64,000 bases of DNA from Tubiluchus corallicola (GCA_030141605.1 JAQGDQ010000101.1:1-64000), one strand, 5' to 3'. Counted from the first letter of the stretch, positions 39,783-52,136 are shown. Notes: generated by a model not told the origin, from the sequence alone. Translations and numbers: made by a program.

Positions 39783-42700
39783 CTGTAAACATCACAGATT
39801 TAAGAACTTACAGGCAGTTGCAAAAACATTTGCAAACATCTTATAGTAGCACACAATATGAAAATTTTAAATACTGCAATTGAAATAATCCAGAATGCGA
39901 AACATTTGGCAAAAAGTACTGTGCAAGCGAGTAACTAGTAATAATAACCAAAAATTTGCCAACTGACTGCATGCTCCCAAATTTCAGAGCAAATCGTACG
40001 TGCGCTGAAAATATGTTATAATAACTGAAAGAGAACAATAACAACATCACGGGGAAAGAGACCTCTTTATGGATTATTTTGCAAGCGAGTATGCAGTGAT
40101 TACGATTATGAAAAAGCAGACATCTTAACACCGAGTGCATCAATACGATGTCATGACACAAACACAAAAACGAAAAGATATTTTTCTTAACAATTCAATT
40201 CTATTCAATTCTATTTTTATTTCGGTAACTAAGACCATATAAAATACAAAAACACTACTGCAGGCATACCTAAATTACAAGTGCGGTTAATGCTGTAATC
40301 AAGCGTATACGGCCATATGGGTGGGTCATTTTCCTTCGAAGAAATGGAAGAATCATAGACAAATCCCTCCTCCCACAACGTCCGAAACATGGCGTCGCCA
40401 TTGAAGCTGAGAAAAGGAGCTCTTGTCCCAGCAATGTTTTGCATGGATAGCTGCGCCAAATGAGCAATATTTTGTCTTTGTCCAGCCATTTCTTTTTTCC
40501 AGCGGTTCTGCCTATAGCGCTTCCATTCATGCGGTGGCGACTTGTGACTGAAAAAAATTATGCCAAGTTGTTTTACAATTTTCAACAAAAACTGCTACTG
40601 GTGGTAGAGGACATTGGGATGTGAGGCATACAACATACAGAAGCTTGACTTCCTAGTACGCTTAAACCAGAATCAACGTAAATCGGAAAGGTCAAATGAC
40701 TTACATGAATCGCTACTCTTCAGAGCCTTTTTATCTGAACTGATGTTATTTTACTTATTAAACAATGAACAACCTAATAAACTAGAATGCAAGCACGATT
40801 GTGCTTAAAACTGGCACGCAACAAGGTGCTTGGTTACGGAATTTCTACTGGAATAAAATAGAAATTTATTTTTGCTAGGATACGTAAAAACATAACGTTA
40901 TTTCCTTTACGGTCCAAATAGATGATTTCTTGTAAATTTAATAAATTTCAGATTCATGGGACGCTTTTATATTCATTCTTTTCATAAAAAGTAGAATACA
41001 TTAGAGTGGAAGAAACCACAACACAAAGTATAACGCAGAACCATTTAATAGGCGCGATCTATTCAACGGGCATATTCAATAGCCGTATTGGGAAGATGAA
41101 AAATCGGGCTCAGTTACGGTCTGTGCAATGGTCGGTGGGATCTTCACGCAAAATTTCACACTCTTGCGATCAAATCTGGGCCTTGCGAATAACTTTCAAA
41201 GATAAGTGTGAGAACACCATCACGGCGCCACCACCACCATCAACAACAACAACACGACCAAGCTTTAGGGATCCGGCACTTCGTCCGGATCCAAAAAGTA
41301 ATCTAACGCCATTAGTTTAGTTTTAAACTTCAATTTTGTCATCATCGGTAAATCCTATAAAGTTGTAGACACTAGACACTGCTATTCCAGTGCAGCACCA
41401 CTTCGAGTAATTGATTATAATTACTTTTATAATTTATAATGGCAATAGGGGAAATCCTCACCTGACAGAGTGTGAAGCCATCTCGTGTCCCGCGTGTGAC
41501 AGGTTCTGTACCAGACTGTAGCTCGTGTATGAGTGCGAAACAAAAAATGTCAGTTTTATTGGACAGCCATTCGGATTTCTTCTGCTGTCTATAATTCTCT
41601 GAAAGTGTTAATGCATTATTGTTCCTAGTGCTTTAAAGATGACATATATAGTTAATTTTGTACTGACCTCAATGGTTAGTTACAACTGTTACCATTTAAT
41701 TTCAACAGGTAGGTGATATTAGTATTAATTCACTAACGCAGTGCAATGGCCGTTTATTCTGTCCAGACTACCAACAGACAAGTAGATGTGTTGAAACTAA
41801 AAATAACATTAAAAATGGAAGAACGGATGCGATTGCAAAAACATAATAAGAATAGAAAAGATGACAATGTCAGTCACTTATTATAAAGCACGAAAAGAGT
41901 TCCAACGTGACTGATAGTAGAAAAACTTGCATTATAACATCATAACGTGAATAGAAAAAAGACCATCTGTTAAGGTTCATTATGTAACATTAAAGGTTAC
42001 ATTATGTAATAAATTTTGCATCACATTACATAACAGACATCTTTATTATCGTTATACAACATAACATTATTCACCAAAGCACAATTATACAAAACTTACA
42101 CAGGTTATGCGTTGAGTATCTGTCATAAACATTTCAAAAAATTTACCAGAATTCTATTACATTTTCGCAAAAAGTTAAATATTTACACAACTTTTGATGA
42201 AGTGTTTATAACTGGTACTCACTACATAACTTGTGTAACTTTTGTGTAACTGTGTTTTGACGACTAATGTTGCGTTTGATTTGTTTATCGTCCATGACGA
42301 AGCCCTTAGAATGGTGAAACACTAGGGTGTAAGACGATAACAAAAATGCCTGTTAAATGAGAGAGTGAACTAGTTGCTCATTACATAGCGTTCGTTGTGT
42401 AAAAAAACAATCCATTATGTAACAAACTAATGTCAATAAACAAACTAAACGATGGATGGTCGTGGTCAGTTTATATGTTATGACACGGTCTGGGTTTGCT
42501 TTAATTGTTGGACTAGGTCTGTTTCTTTCTGTCCTAGATGTTCATTTGACCACAGTTCGGTCTAGTCTAGTTTTCAGAGGTCTAGTCTGCCTAGGATTTA
42601 GCCTTCAGAGGTGAAGTCCTTGCTTGGTCTGACTAAGGTCTGGTCTTTAAAGGTCATCAAAAGATCCACGCAGACCAGATCTCTTAAAAGCAGACTCCAG

Positions 42701-45700
42701 ATAGACTAGTCACATACAAAACCACTGAAAGATTAGATTTAGATTTCACACAGATCAGACCCAGACAGACCAGCCACAGACAGAACATCTGAAGGCCAGA
42801 CCCAAGATAGATTAGTCCCCTGGCTGAAGACTAATCGGGCTCCAAACAGAAATAACTGCGGACCAGATTAGATCAAACCGCAGTTAGAACAAAAAGAAAC
42901 TGAACAAGTCCAATAATTAAAGCAAAGTCCGACCGTGACAACGCCTATCCACAGACATTACCTGCATTACTAACCTGCAATACTTTGTTACATAATGTCG
43001 CATCTAATGCTACACGATAATGCCTAATGAGCGTTTCATTACATAATAAACCTTAACGCCAGCATTAGGCCAAACTGTAATTATTATGCAACGAGTAGTG
43101 ATACAAACGAAATAAAATCATTTACTTTGTAAATATTTTCATAAGCGTGACTTGTGACCGCATCGTCAAAAGTTAACATGACGAATTGTGGAGTTTGTTC
43201 TGGCTTTAATCCCCCTGGTATGTCCGTGCCAATACATCGACAATTTGGAAGCTCGCACTGGTTAAAATTGCACGGTGTGGCAACTTCTAAAATGATACGT
43301 GAAAAGTTACCATTTAGCAAAATGTACCACATCAACGGAAATTCCAAATACTAAAAAACTGCCTTAAGTAAATTAATTTAGGATTTTATCTTTTTCTTTT
43401 GTTTTGAATCCCTCACTGCAATACATATAGTTGAAGTTCTACATGTGAATCACTTTTGAACTTTAAACCAACCCTCTATATTGAGAAAAATACGGCAAGA
43501 TTGGCTATAAAAAATATTAAAACGATTGAATAGTATTCTGGCCAATATATACTGAAGTACTGAAAGGACTATTAACTAAAATAAATTAAAGGAAACATTT
43601 TCGCAGCTAGTTCTGCCTGAAATTTTTGGAACTTAAATTTGTTGAGCTAGATAACACTTTTATCTACACAGTTGTGTGCATTTTGGTTGGTTTAGTTCTA
43701 TTGCAAAATAGAAATGCTGTCCCAGTACCGGTTTGTGGAAATTAATTGCAACACCAATGCTTTTTTCTTCTGAATCAGTATGTTGCGTAGTATTCCAGAA
43801 AAATTCCTTCTAACGAATTGGGTTGAGGAAAATTTTTTGGACCAGTTGAATTTTAGCCCCAGCCGAGCATTTGAAAATGGAAAAGTAAGTTAGCAATTGA
43901 TTTATTTCGTAAGGTCTCTGTTGAAATACCGCACTGAAACTTTGCTTATTTGTAGCTTAACAATAATGGGATAAGCTTTCAATGAATTCCACATTTTCTG
44001 ATGGCGTCATTGATTAAACATGCTGCCCTCAAAGCTGTGCAGTAGGAATCATGATTAAAAATGGACCAGTGCCATTCACAAAATTGTGTCGAAGGAAGGT
44101 CCTCCAGGCATTTTTTACCTGCGACTCGAGTCTTTTCAAGATACAATGGAAACAGTTGTCACCTTAATATTTTAGAAATCTGGCTCAGTGACTAAATAAT
44201 TTACTGTTTAAATGACGGTATTCATTTTTGATACCAATATGGCTGCCATATTGCATATTTAATTTTAGTTGTCATAAATTCATTAAAATAACATCCCGTT
44301 ATTGTTAAATTGACAGTGTGTAAACAGACAGTGTGTGCAAACACTCATTAAACTTGCTTGACGAAACACTAAAAATAAAGTCTTTGCTTTAAAAAAATGT
44401 ATTAGGTCAAGGCCTTAAATGCCACTTACTCAGTTCTTGAGATAAGTTTCTTTGGACAACAGTTTCGTAGTCGCCGAGGTCTTGCAACACTGGCATTACG
44501 TTTGGGTCGTTTGGTAAATCTTCTAGCTGTTGTAACTCTGTTTCGTCTTCTTTTAAATTTGCTACGTTCGGCGAAAACTTTGCTGATTTCTCTGGTAAAT
44601 GTGCCTCACTTGCAGTGGTTTTTCTAATGGCTGTGATTGGTGCTAGCTTCCCCCCGCTGGTAGCTGCTTGTTCAGGTGCAGGTAGTTTTTGGTCTGCCAA
44701 TGAATGCATCTGAATGTGAGGTTTTGTTTTAGTTAAAGATCGCTCTGTGTACGTGATATTTAGAGGTTTATAAGGTAAGCGTTGATTGAAAGAATTTATT
44801 TTCATTAAGGTGTTTGTAGAATTAGCTTTGGTTGTGTAGAAGTGTTTTGCGTAATTGAATATATCAGCATATGGGTCAGCTGTTCTAGATCTTGCAGATA
44901 AATGAGGCAAAGAGGTATTAAAGTTACGTCTTGGCAGGTCAAGTGTTGCTCTTTGTAGATTTCGCCCTTCACCAAGAAAGTCATTTTCTTCGTTTACATC
45001 TTCTGACTTTATTCTCGCGTCCTTTAGCGATTCTAATACTTTGTCGTCTATCAATAATCCATCTAACGGTACCTCTGGATCAGTTTTGAACGGTGGCTTT
45101 ATGACTGCAGACGAATAACCATATTCTGAGAACGTTGTTTTATCTAAGGGTTGGTTTTTCTGTCGTCCTGTATTTGATAAGGCAGCAAGTACTGTCGATA
45201 ATTCCATGGTAGTTTTTGCTACTGCAGTTGTAGATGATGAAGCAGATGATATTGTAACTGGCTGAAGCATTTTACGCGTTTGTCTGCAGTCTACGTTTAT
45301 TGGGAAATCACAACTCTCAGTATCCACGTTCCATAGGAGTTCGCCGGGACATTTGAATTGCAGGACCTTTTCTCGTGGTAAACACCAATAAAATGCCTAA
45401 AAATAATTTATTGAAAATTGGTTAATGGTTAACTAATACGCAGGCCGTAAACACCGAGTTCTGAAATGTAATATATGTCACCTAACGGATTAGAAATGTT
45501 CAGACTTTAACAGCATTAAAGTAGGCTAAATTAGCTAAAACGAAGGATGAAGCAAGATATTTTTTGATCAGAAGATATTAAGTATAAGCATCTTAACTTA
45601 GTTAAGATGTCTAGCTAAAGTTACTAAACCTACTTACACAAAGGTCACAGATCATAATAATTATTGCTACGATGATATTATTTCAGCGAACATACAACAG

Positions 45701-48700
45701 CGAAGAAGCAGATAGTATGATGATGACAAGAAATACGTATAATTACTATTTTCCCGTGAGATTTTGAAATTTATCGATACTAGCGATGTAGCACTAGTAA
45801 TGTGGCACTCAACCACTGTAAACTTGAACTAAGGTGATGCAATGTATATATGTTTTTATCATATACTGTTGGGGACACAACGACACTAACAGTTACACAG
45901 TTGCTTAATTTTTGTAGCTAAGTATTCTCTTTGTCGTCTTTGCAACTCTCCCTCTTTGGCCTCTCTGTCAGCTTGTCATTATTTAGGTACTGCATGTAAT
46001 GCTTATATTTTTCAATAAGCAGTCCACAACATATCAGTATCTTGGTAAATTAATTAGTTTGTCATTATAAATTTGACATTAAGTTTTTGTTGTGTTTGAT
46101 TGACTTCATGGGACGCACTTTTATTATAATGAATCACCATGTTTGTAAAAGACTAAAGCGAGTTTTTATTGAAATTGAAATGCTTAAAAAGTAGGTTTTA
46201 GAAAAGTCGCCTTAAGAAATTATATTGCTTTATAGCAATTTTATGCGTATGTTGTATTCGCGTTGAAAGGATTTTTTGTTTGTTTTCATTTTAAACTTCC
46301 CACAACACTGTTCCGACGGTGCCATTATATGACATCACTTACGCAAACGTAAATCAGGGGAATTAAAGTACATGTTAAACTATGTCCCAAAAGCTTTCCA
46401 TGCAAAATTATATTACTTAGCATTTCGCTTACCAGCTTGAAAGACTTATGTAACTAGAAAAGAAAATTATTCATTATTTAAAGTGCTTTCACCAATTGGT
46501 AAAATGTCGCTGACTCACCCTCCAGGGTGCACCAATCACACCAACCAAAAACGTATTTTAATCTTATTGACAAGATACAGTAATTTTAAATTTTACTTAG
46601 TTAGTGACGTGTGCGCTGCGAATGCTCTGATTATTTTTTTAAACTTTACAGAATATTATCTAAACTTGTTTCAAATGACTTATCATCAAAATGGCTGCGT
46701 CTAACGGTCATCACGGGAGTTTGAATTTACATGTTTTATACAGCGTTATTGCCGAAGTAAGTCTAATATGTAAGTGGTATGAAATTTCAAGACGAATTTT
46801 CTAAGCTTTATGAGGGTTTTCTTGTGCTTTAACAAATTGTAAAAGCGTCTCTGTCAAATCAGTTGATCTTTTCAAGCATTAAGTTTATGAATAACCATTT
46901 AAATAATATTCATACTACACTGTTGTAGGAAAAAATTTAATTTTTTTTAATTAGCAACCGATTTATAGATAAATCGCTGATCCTGGTTGTAAAGGAAATG
47001 TTTGACAAAATTCAGCACCATTACTGGACAGAATTAAAGGGTGAAACCGCAACAGGTTACGTTCATTTGTAGTCGCCCGTAGATTTAGATTGGTCGGCTG
47101 GCTCACTCAGGTTTGCCTCAAAAATATTCTTGTCTGTGTGATGGCTTTATGAGGAAACGGGTAGCACAGACGCGCACTAAGTTACCCGTCTTAACGTGAC
47201 ACATCTACGTGTTTTTTGGGATTACATAATAACGTTAACGCGCGAAAACAACACTAAATCGGAAATTCTGAAATTGTTTTGCATCTCCGCTGGAAATTAA
47301 AATAAAGACTTTTTGCTTTCCGGCCAGTGCTCACAGAGCCACAAGCTCTGACTTTTCAGACACAGAAATTTCACTGCCACTAGAGGCAGGGCCGGATTAT
47401 TTTCTACGCTAGTATAGATTGCAGCCTAGTGTCCCTCAAGCTTTGGTAAAAAATTGTTTTTCTCCACGTTTGTGTTGAAGTTTGTGCTAATTTGCTTTAC
47501 AATAAGTAGTAATTATTATGGTATTTATCAAAGAATATTTTTATAGACAAATAAAAGATAGCCTACTAGCTTTTTTAAATAGTTTGCAATAAGTTTACTT
47601 CAAGCTATGTAAATGTCGCTAAAATATAAGGAAATTATGTCGCTAAAATATCGAGGAAAACATAATTAAGATGGGCGAGCTAGAGGGTGGTTCCGTCTGA
47701 GAGGGCCCCATAATTTCATTAACATAGAGGTCTTAAAGGGTCATAATCCGCTTCTGACTAGAGGTCTATGTTAAAGCAGTTTATCTTTATTTTCAAAGCG
47801 CTGTTGAGATGAGGTGATACCACCACTATCCTATGCCCACAAAGTGATCATGAAAATCTATAACAAGGTGAAGGATTGTCACCAAAAACCGTTTTCACTT
47901 TTTACGAATACATAATAGCAATGTGATAACAAAACTTTCTTCGAAACCAGAACTGACAGGAAAAAATGCAACATAACAACAGTGAAGTAAAAAAGCAGAA
48001 GCTAAAAATGGCGGGTTCAAATTTCTCTCCTGCTTTTAAATGTTTATATTACTTTTTTCTTCTTTGTTGAGTGTCACTGGTCTTTCATTGTTAATGACTT
48101 GGTGATCGGTATGATAGGTATAATCCTTCCATGCTTGAACAGCGCATGCGTGAACCATTGTTGAACCCACTTGACACCACGGACCATGTAGAAACCATGG
48201 ACCCAGTAAAGCCATGTAGTATCTTGCGGGTCATCGTTATGGTCCATTTCGCATGCTGCTGATCTGTATACCAACATAAAAAATTTCGTACAGTACAAAC
48301 AAGTTGACCGAACCAAAAACGTTGCCGTTAATTTGATATTATCTAAAAATGAATAGGTCAAGGATATGCTGGGTACAGCGGTAAATTTCATTGAACATCT
48401 ATTTCACTTCTTAAGTGCTATACACAATAATACGCGACAATGTCTGTCGTATCAGTTTCTCGTCTAAATTAAAGTGCCCAAAAAACGTTTGTGCTCAGCG
48501 ATAATACCTTGCAATCATTTTCATCGTATGTAATGCTGGAAGACGACTCTCTACATCTTCTCTTTTGGTCAGTGTCATTACTGTCTCCTGTTGGACTAAC
48601 ACAAGGCAAAAACACTGAAATAATGGAAAAGGTATTATGAATGATAACATATATACCTTCGTTGTTACATAATGTACGTATTTTATTGTGCTGTTAGTTG

Positions 48701-49611
48701 GTTAGTCACGCTCTATGCTTAGTGAAAATAAGTTAAGTAATTATGGTCTTGTTAGTAAATGAATGAGTAATCGCCAGAAAATCATTTTTTGTCACCTGTT
48801 TATCTGGTTAATTGTGGTGCATCCGAACATCACCATAGTACCTCTGAAGTGCAATGTGTTCATATGCCACATCATGTTGTTTATGTTTAGTATCAAAATT
48901 TAATTAAGTATTTGGTTATATCACTATTAATACTAGTCTTGATATTAAGATTATAACAACTAAAAATTAATTATCCCATAGAAATTTCAGGTTCAAATTA
49001 ATCAAAAATAAAAACAGTAATCTGCTTATTTAGAATCACTCTTTCGTGAGCGTTCTATCATTGGAAATGCTGAACTTGATTGGCCAGTTATAATTAAGTA
49101 ATGATCCGATCCCTCACCGTCTTGATCGCTGAAGGATACGGTAGCCCAAGTGGTTTAAATGTCTGCTTTGTAAGCAGAATTCCTATTGTTCAAATCCAGC
49201 CTGTGTCCTAACCTTTCACATGCCTGCTTTTCAAATTTGGTATGAAAATTTGTGGATTTGCACAAACACCACCATCAGTATAATAAAAATAATAGGCCTG
49301 CAGTTGAGTGCTGGATATCTGCTTGAAACCCAACTGAGAAAATGATGATAATGTTATTGCTGTTACTTTAGCAAGCATATTACAACAACGGTGATTGTGG
49401 TCAAAGCATGGTCAAAACTGCCGCTGTTACACACCGGCAAACGATAATGATATCATGATGATAATGATAATGATGATGATGGCGATGACGACGACAATGA
49501 TGATGGCCCATGCTTCGCTGTGGCATTATTAACTTTGTTATTATCACTGTTGTATTTTCTGATGAAAAAAAGAAAATATTTAAAAGAAAGAACTGCAAAA
49601 AACCCGGTGAC

Positions 49612-49648
<37 letters not shown>

Positions 49649-49930
49649 AAAGCGAGAGTGAGAGAAAGAGAACGAAAGAGAGAGAAAAGGAAAGCGAGAG
49701 TGAGAGAAAGAGAACGAAAGAGAGAGAAAAGGAAAGCGAGAGTGAAAGAAAGAAAGAGAGAGAGAGACAGAAAGAGAGAATCGCTGAAAAACAGAATGAG
49801 AAAGAATGGGGAAAACGAACAAGAATGGGGCAGAAGAGGAAGAAGCAACTTCGAGGGAAGAGAATAGGAGTGAATATTTTGACTTACCTGCTAATATAAA
49901 GCAGCGATGCAACCAACAACTTGTCATCAT
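39292..49930 (-). CDS. Chitin deacetylase with CBM14 domain (seven exons)
   Basis: A secreted enzyme predicted to remove acetyl groups from chitin. The seven exons (listed separately) total 2184 nt and give a 727-residue protein with matching phases at every junction. Residues 1 to about 22 form a signal peptide. A CBM14 peritrophin-A domain follows with cysteines 35, 49, 55, 66, 79 and 87. A low-complexity linker of about 290 residues comes from one large exon. The NodB/polysaccharide-deacetylase domain starts near 374. Its five family motifs are present: TFDD (411-414), HSVSH (469-473), RAPF (514-517), YDSS (536-539) and LHAGWL (630-635), so the metal ligands and catalytic base are intact. 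There is no LDLa domain, as in arthropod groups III-IV. The kainate receptor gene is divergent, about 2.2 kb away. The role is probably in cuticle, chaetae, gut lining or shell matrix. Confidence 0.93.
39783..41461 (-). other. Introns 6 and 5 of the chitin deacetylase gene
   Basis: Around exon 6. No mobile element or RNA gene noticed. A small CACCACCACC/CAACAACAAC run occurs at about 41228-41250. Confidence 0.5.
40270..40547 (-). CDS. Chitin deacetylase exon 6 (motifs 2-4)
   Basis: Acceptor TTTTTTTCAG, donor TTAG|GTATGC. Completes HSVSH and carries [12 protein letters not shown] and GFVYDSSIS. Confidence 0.95.
41462..41598 (-). CDS. Chitin deacetylase exon 5 (motif 2, first half)
   Basis: Acceptor ACACTTTCAG, donor CAG|GTGAGG. 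Encodes [19 protein letters not shown] through GHEMASHSV. It is a 137-bp exon recognised by protein similarity. Confidence 0.93.
41969..43057. mobile_element. About 1.1-kb inverted-repeat transposon in CDA intron 4
   Basis: GTTAAGGTTCATTATGTAA at the left mirrors TTACATAATAAACCTTAAC at the right. ATTATGTAAC-type words recur in both orientations inside. A second inverted pair is nested within (42478-42945). No transposase frame is present. Confidence 0.75.
42478..42945. repeat. Nested foldback rich in GGTCTAGTCT words
   Basis: The left arm with GGGTTTGCTTTAATTGTTGG is mirrored by CCAATAATTAAAGCAAAGTC at the right over about 75 bp. Between them are repeated GGTCTAGTCT and AGACTAGAC-like words in opposite orientations, giving a long imperfect hairpin. 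Confidence 0.7.
43126..43286 (-). CDS. Chitin deacetylase exon 4 (motif 1)
   Basis: Acceptor TATCATTTTAG, donor AAA|GTAAAT. Encodes [13 protein letters not shown] and [10 protein letters not shown], the start of the deacetylase domain. Confidence 0.95.
43287..44429 (-). other. Intron 3 of the chitin deacetylase gene
   Basis: AT-rich sequence with normal splice ends; nothing else recognised. Confidence 0.6.
44430..45396 (-). CDS. Chitin deacetylase exon 3 (CBM14 core and linker)
   Basis: Acceptor TATTTTTAG, donor CTGA|GTAAGT. Opens with AFYWCLPRE and carries the last four CBM14 cysteines, then a long Ser/Thr/Pro-rich linker with no recognisable fold. 967 bp is unusually large for this gene. 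Confidence 0.93.
46370..46850 (+). repeat. Dispersed repeat R1, copy 2
   Basis: Colinear with 59395-60000 (for example GCTCTGATTATTTTT and CATCACGGGAGTTT) and with 30800-31265 in reverse. Not coding and not obviously flanked by inverted repeats. Confidence 0.7.
47387..47756. mobile_element. hAT-like MITE, copy 3, intact target duplication
   Basis: A 370-bp element starting CAGGGCCGGATTAT and ending ATAATCCGCTTCTG. It is flanked by a perfect 8-bp direct repeat ACTAGAGG (47379-47386 and 47757-47764), the hAT superfamily hallmark. It lies in intron 2 of the chitin deacetylase gene. Confidence 0.9.
48508..48614 (-). CDS. Chitin deacetylase exon 2
   Basis: Acceptor CATTATTTCAG, donor AAG|GTATTA. 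Supplies the end of the signal peptide and the first two CBM14 cysteines (C35, C49). Begins with two bases that complete a Val codon from exon 1. Confidence 0.85.
48940..49265 (+). repeat. tRNA-derived SINE, copy 2 (tRNA-Thr-like head)
   Basis: Within it, 49134-49208 folds partly as a tRNA. The acceptor stem is GGATACG with TGTGTCC, and the anticodon stem TCTGC/GCAGA closes loop TTTGTAA (anticodon TGT). The A box lies at about 49142 and the B box TGTTCAAATCC at 49188. The T stem is broken, so it is not a working tRNA. Colinear with 27150-27460. Confidence 0.65.
49615..49800. repeat. GA microsatellite with a 42-bp tandem repeat
   Basis: An AG run leads into three copies of a 42-bp unit containing GGAAAGCGAGAGTG, starting at 49647, 49689 and 49731. 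The long arginine/glutamate and serine/leucine frames here are artefacts. Confidence 0.9.
49888..49930 (-). CDS. Chitin deacetylase exon 1 (start codon, signal peptide)
   Basis: Encodes [14 protein letters not shown] plus one base, then a consensus GTAAGT donor. Joined to exon 2 it completes a hydrophobic signal sequence ending near VFLPCVS, which is why this start was chosen. Confidence 0.8.
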
Positions 49931-51094
49931 CAGTAACTCTTCAATGTATTTGATGAAATGATCTGGTTATTACGAGGAAGATAAAGATCGGCCAAACACT
50001 TTACAACTAAATGCCGAAAGACGTTCTGTTCCAGTAATTTCTTTCTTATTGTTAGTTTGGTCACGTATCATAGCGAGAAGTGATTATTCCAGAACATCGT
50101 AAAATAGGTCAACTTCTCTTCTTTTTGTAACTCAAGGCAGAAAACGTACATGTGACTATCAAGTGTCAAGTCGAGTGCAGAGTTTTCGCTCGGTACGCTC
50201 GCAGAGATAAGCATAATTTTATGTAATAGTTTTCTACAACAAGTATTATTATGTGCATCAGGGGTAATGTAATGTTATGTACCACGTACTTTCACTACAA
50301 GCGAAATACTGGTACAAGATTTAAAATGTTATTTCTGAAAAGCCTAATCATTGCAATTCTTTTTTAATTCTTTTGTTTTATTCGTTATTCCGCATCAGTA
50401 GCTATGCTGTCAGTCCTTAACGAATTTGGCTTATAACAACGGATTGTAACGTTGCGTCTTTTTATTTCTTTGTAAAGGGATTTTTTATTAAATAATTCCA
50501 AAGCGGCGTGTATATGTATATATATATATATATATATATACATTTATATATACAAATAAAATATTTCTAATAATAATAACAACAGCAACAATAATAAAAT
50601 AATAATAATAATTTTATTGCATAAAATCAACATAAAAAGACTCTTTTGGGGTACAAACATTTAAAATTCACAAATAATCTACGAAACGTTTTTGAAAAAA
50701 CACAATAACGTAAACGTTATAATTACACAAATAAAACTGTTACTGCATTCTGAAAACATAAGTCACGTACTAACAGCTTTCCTCCGTAGTAAGGGTTTCA
50801 GAAAATGACTGCGTCTCCCTGCACCGAAGACACCATACAGCAATAAACAAAAACAAAGTAATCCAAAAGAGAGCTGATTCTACTAGGTAGCGCCCTTGCT
50901 TTCACTCGGGAAGTCGCGGGTTCAACTTCAGGCCGAGTCATACCAAAAAGTATAAAAATGGTACCGCTGGTTCTTAGACCAAGCACGCAGTTTTATCGAA
51001 ATAATATGCGGGTAATAATAATTGGGAGAAGCTTGGAAATGAGTATTGAGTTGCTTAAAGGTGTTATCCCTACCTGGACTATGCCCTAAACGAA

Positions 51095-51139
<45 letters not shown>

Positions 51140-52136
51140 TAATTATGAGTAAAGAACACTTATCTTAATATCTTGTACTTCCGTTATTTGCGGTTCCAAG
51201 GGCCTTGAAGAGACAGGACTACGATTCATATTGGTTTCTCAATGAAAATGGTACGATGACTCATTTCCCGAAGAACTTTTTTTGATTTTTTGTCAGAAAT
51301 AAGAGAAGGAATAGAATTTTAGAAAACAAATTAAATAAGAAATATCAGAACGATTAAATGCATAGGTACCTTATGCCCATATCTGCAGTGTGATAAAACC
51401 CAGTATTCAAATAATAGCAAGATATCTAAACTTCTTTTATACATTCTATCATAGACGCATTAGTCTGATTTCTTTTTTTTGCTCGACAAAGCTGTTGTTC
51501 AATTTTATCAGGTATGGGAATTAACGTGAAATAAATAAGCCAAAACTCTAATATGCATTGACGATATCCAAGCCGAAGTTTGTCCGATCGCACGTACTTC
51601 AAAAGGAATGCAAACTAACTGAGGATCAAATTTCTAATGTATCTCTAGCCGTTGGATATTTTGAATATAATAGAAGCAAGAGATTTCTTTTTTGTAACTT
51701 GACTGAATTAAATGAAGCTTTAACGTTTCTTTTGGCGAATTATTGCTTACAAATTTTTTTGGCGTTTTATGTGTAATTTTTGAGGTTAATAGTTGTTATT
51801 TCTGTCTCTTTATTGTTTTTCGTTGTATAGTTTTGTGTGTACTGTACTGTAAATATGTAACTAATTAAATAGGTAAATATTACTAAAATACGGTGTGACT
51901 TTGTTATATTAATATATATTTATGTACGAATAATTAATTAATTAAAAAATATGTTTATAGCTGCTTGCGATAATTTCTAAATATGGGGAGCTGTCATCCT
52001 TTGACCTCCTGGTAAGCAGGTGTATTAGCTATTTTTATACACAAACTTCTGCATGGCATTGCATGAAGCGGTTTGTTTAACTATATGATTTAACAGTTCA
52101 CGGGGGTCTATATAATGTTTTGGTCCTTCATTTCAG
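49931..52136. other. Divergent intergenic region between CDA and kainate receptor
   Basis: Should hold the promoters of both genes and the missing first exon(s) of the kainate gene, none of which I could place. Contains a TA run (50517-50540), AAT-rich sequence (50565-50615) and a SINE at 50870. The frame at 51558-51776 is unassigned. Confidence 0.5.
50870..51139 (+). repeat. tRNA-derived SINE ending in (ATT)n
   Basis: The tRNA-like head has GGTAGCGCCCTTGCTTTCAC, ACTCGGGAAGTCGCGGGTTC and a B box at 50919-50929. Next come GTATAAAAATGGTACC and a body ending in about 14 ATT triplets (51095-51139). Head, body and simple-repeat tail are the SINE layout. The head and the ATACCAAA...TATAAAAATGG segment resemble a SINE type I recall from marine invertebrates. 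Confidence 0.75.

Larger units (their letters stand above)
45397..48507 (-). other. Intron 2 of the chitin deacetylase gene
   Basis: The largest intron, 3.1 kb. Carries dispersed repeat R1 copy 2 and the best preserved hAT-like MITE. The rest is unremarkable. Confidence 0.7.
48615..49887 (-). other. Intron 1 of the chitin deacetylase gene
   Basis: Contains a SINE copy (48940-49265), a GAT/ATG-rich patch at about 49445-49505 and the purine-rich array at 49615-49800. Confidence 0.7.

Noticed and set aside
48074-48391. Minus-strand frame with [20 protein letters not shown] preceded by an AG acceptor, possible extra chitin deacetylase exon
   Set aside because: Exon 2 ends on a complete codon. 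Splicing to this acceptor gives a stop after eight codons, while exon 2 joined directly to exon 3 completes the CBM14 cysteine pattern.
49453-49930. Frames of 115-131 codons rich in Arg/Glu or Ser/Leu/Phe
   Set aside because: Purine-rich tandem repeats in the first intron of the chitin deacetylase gene.
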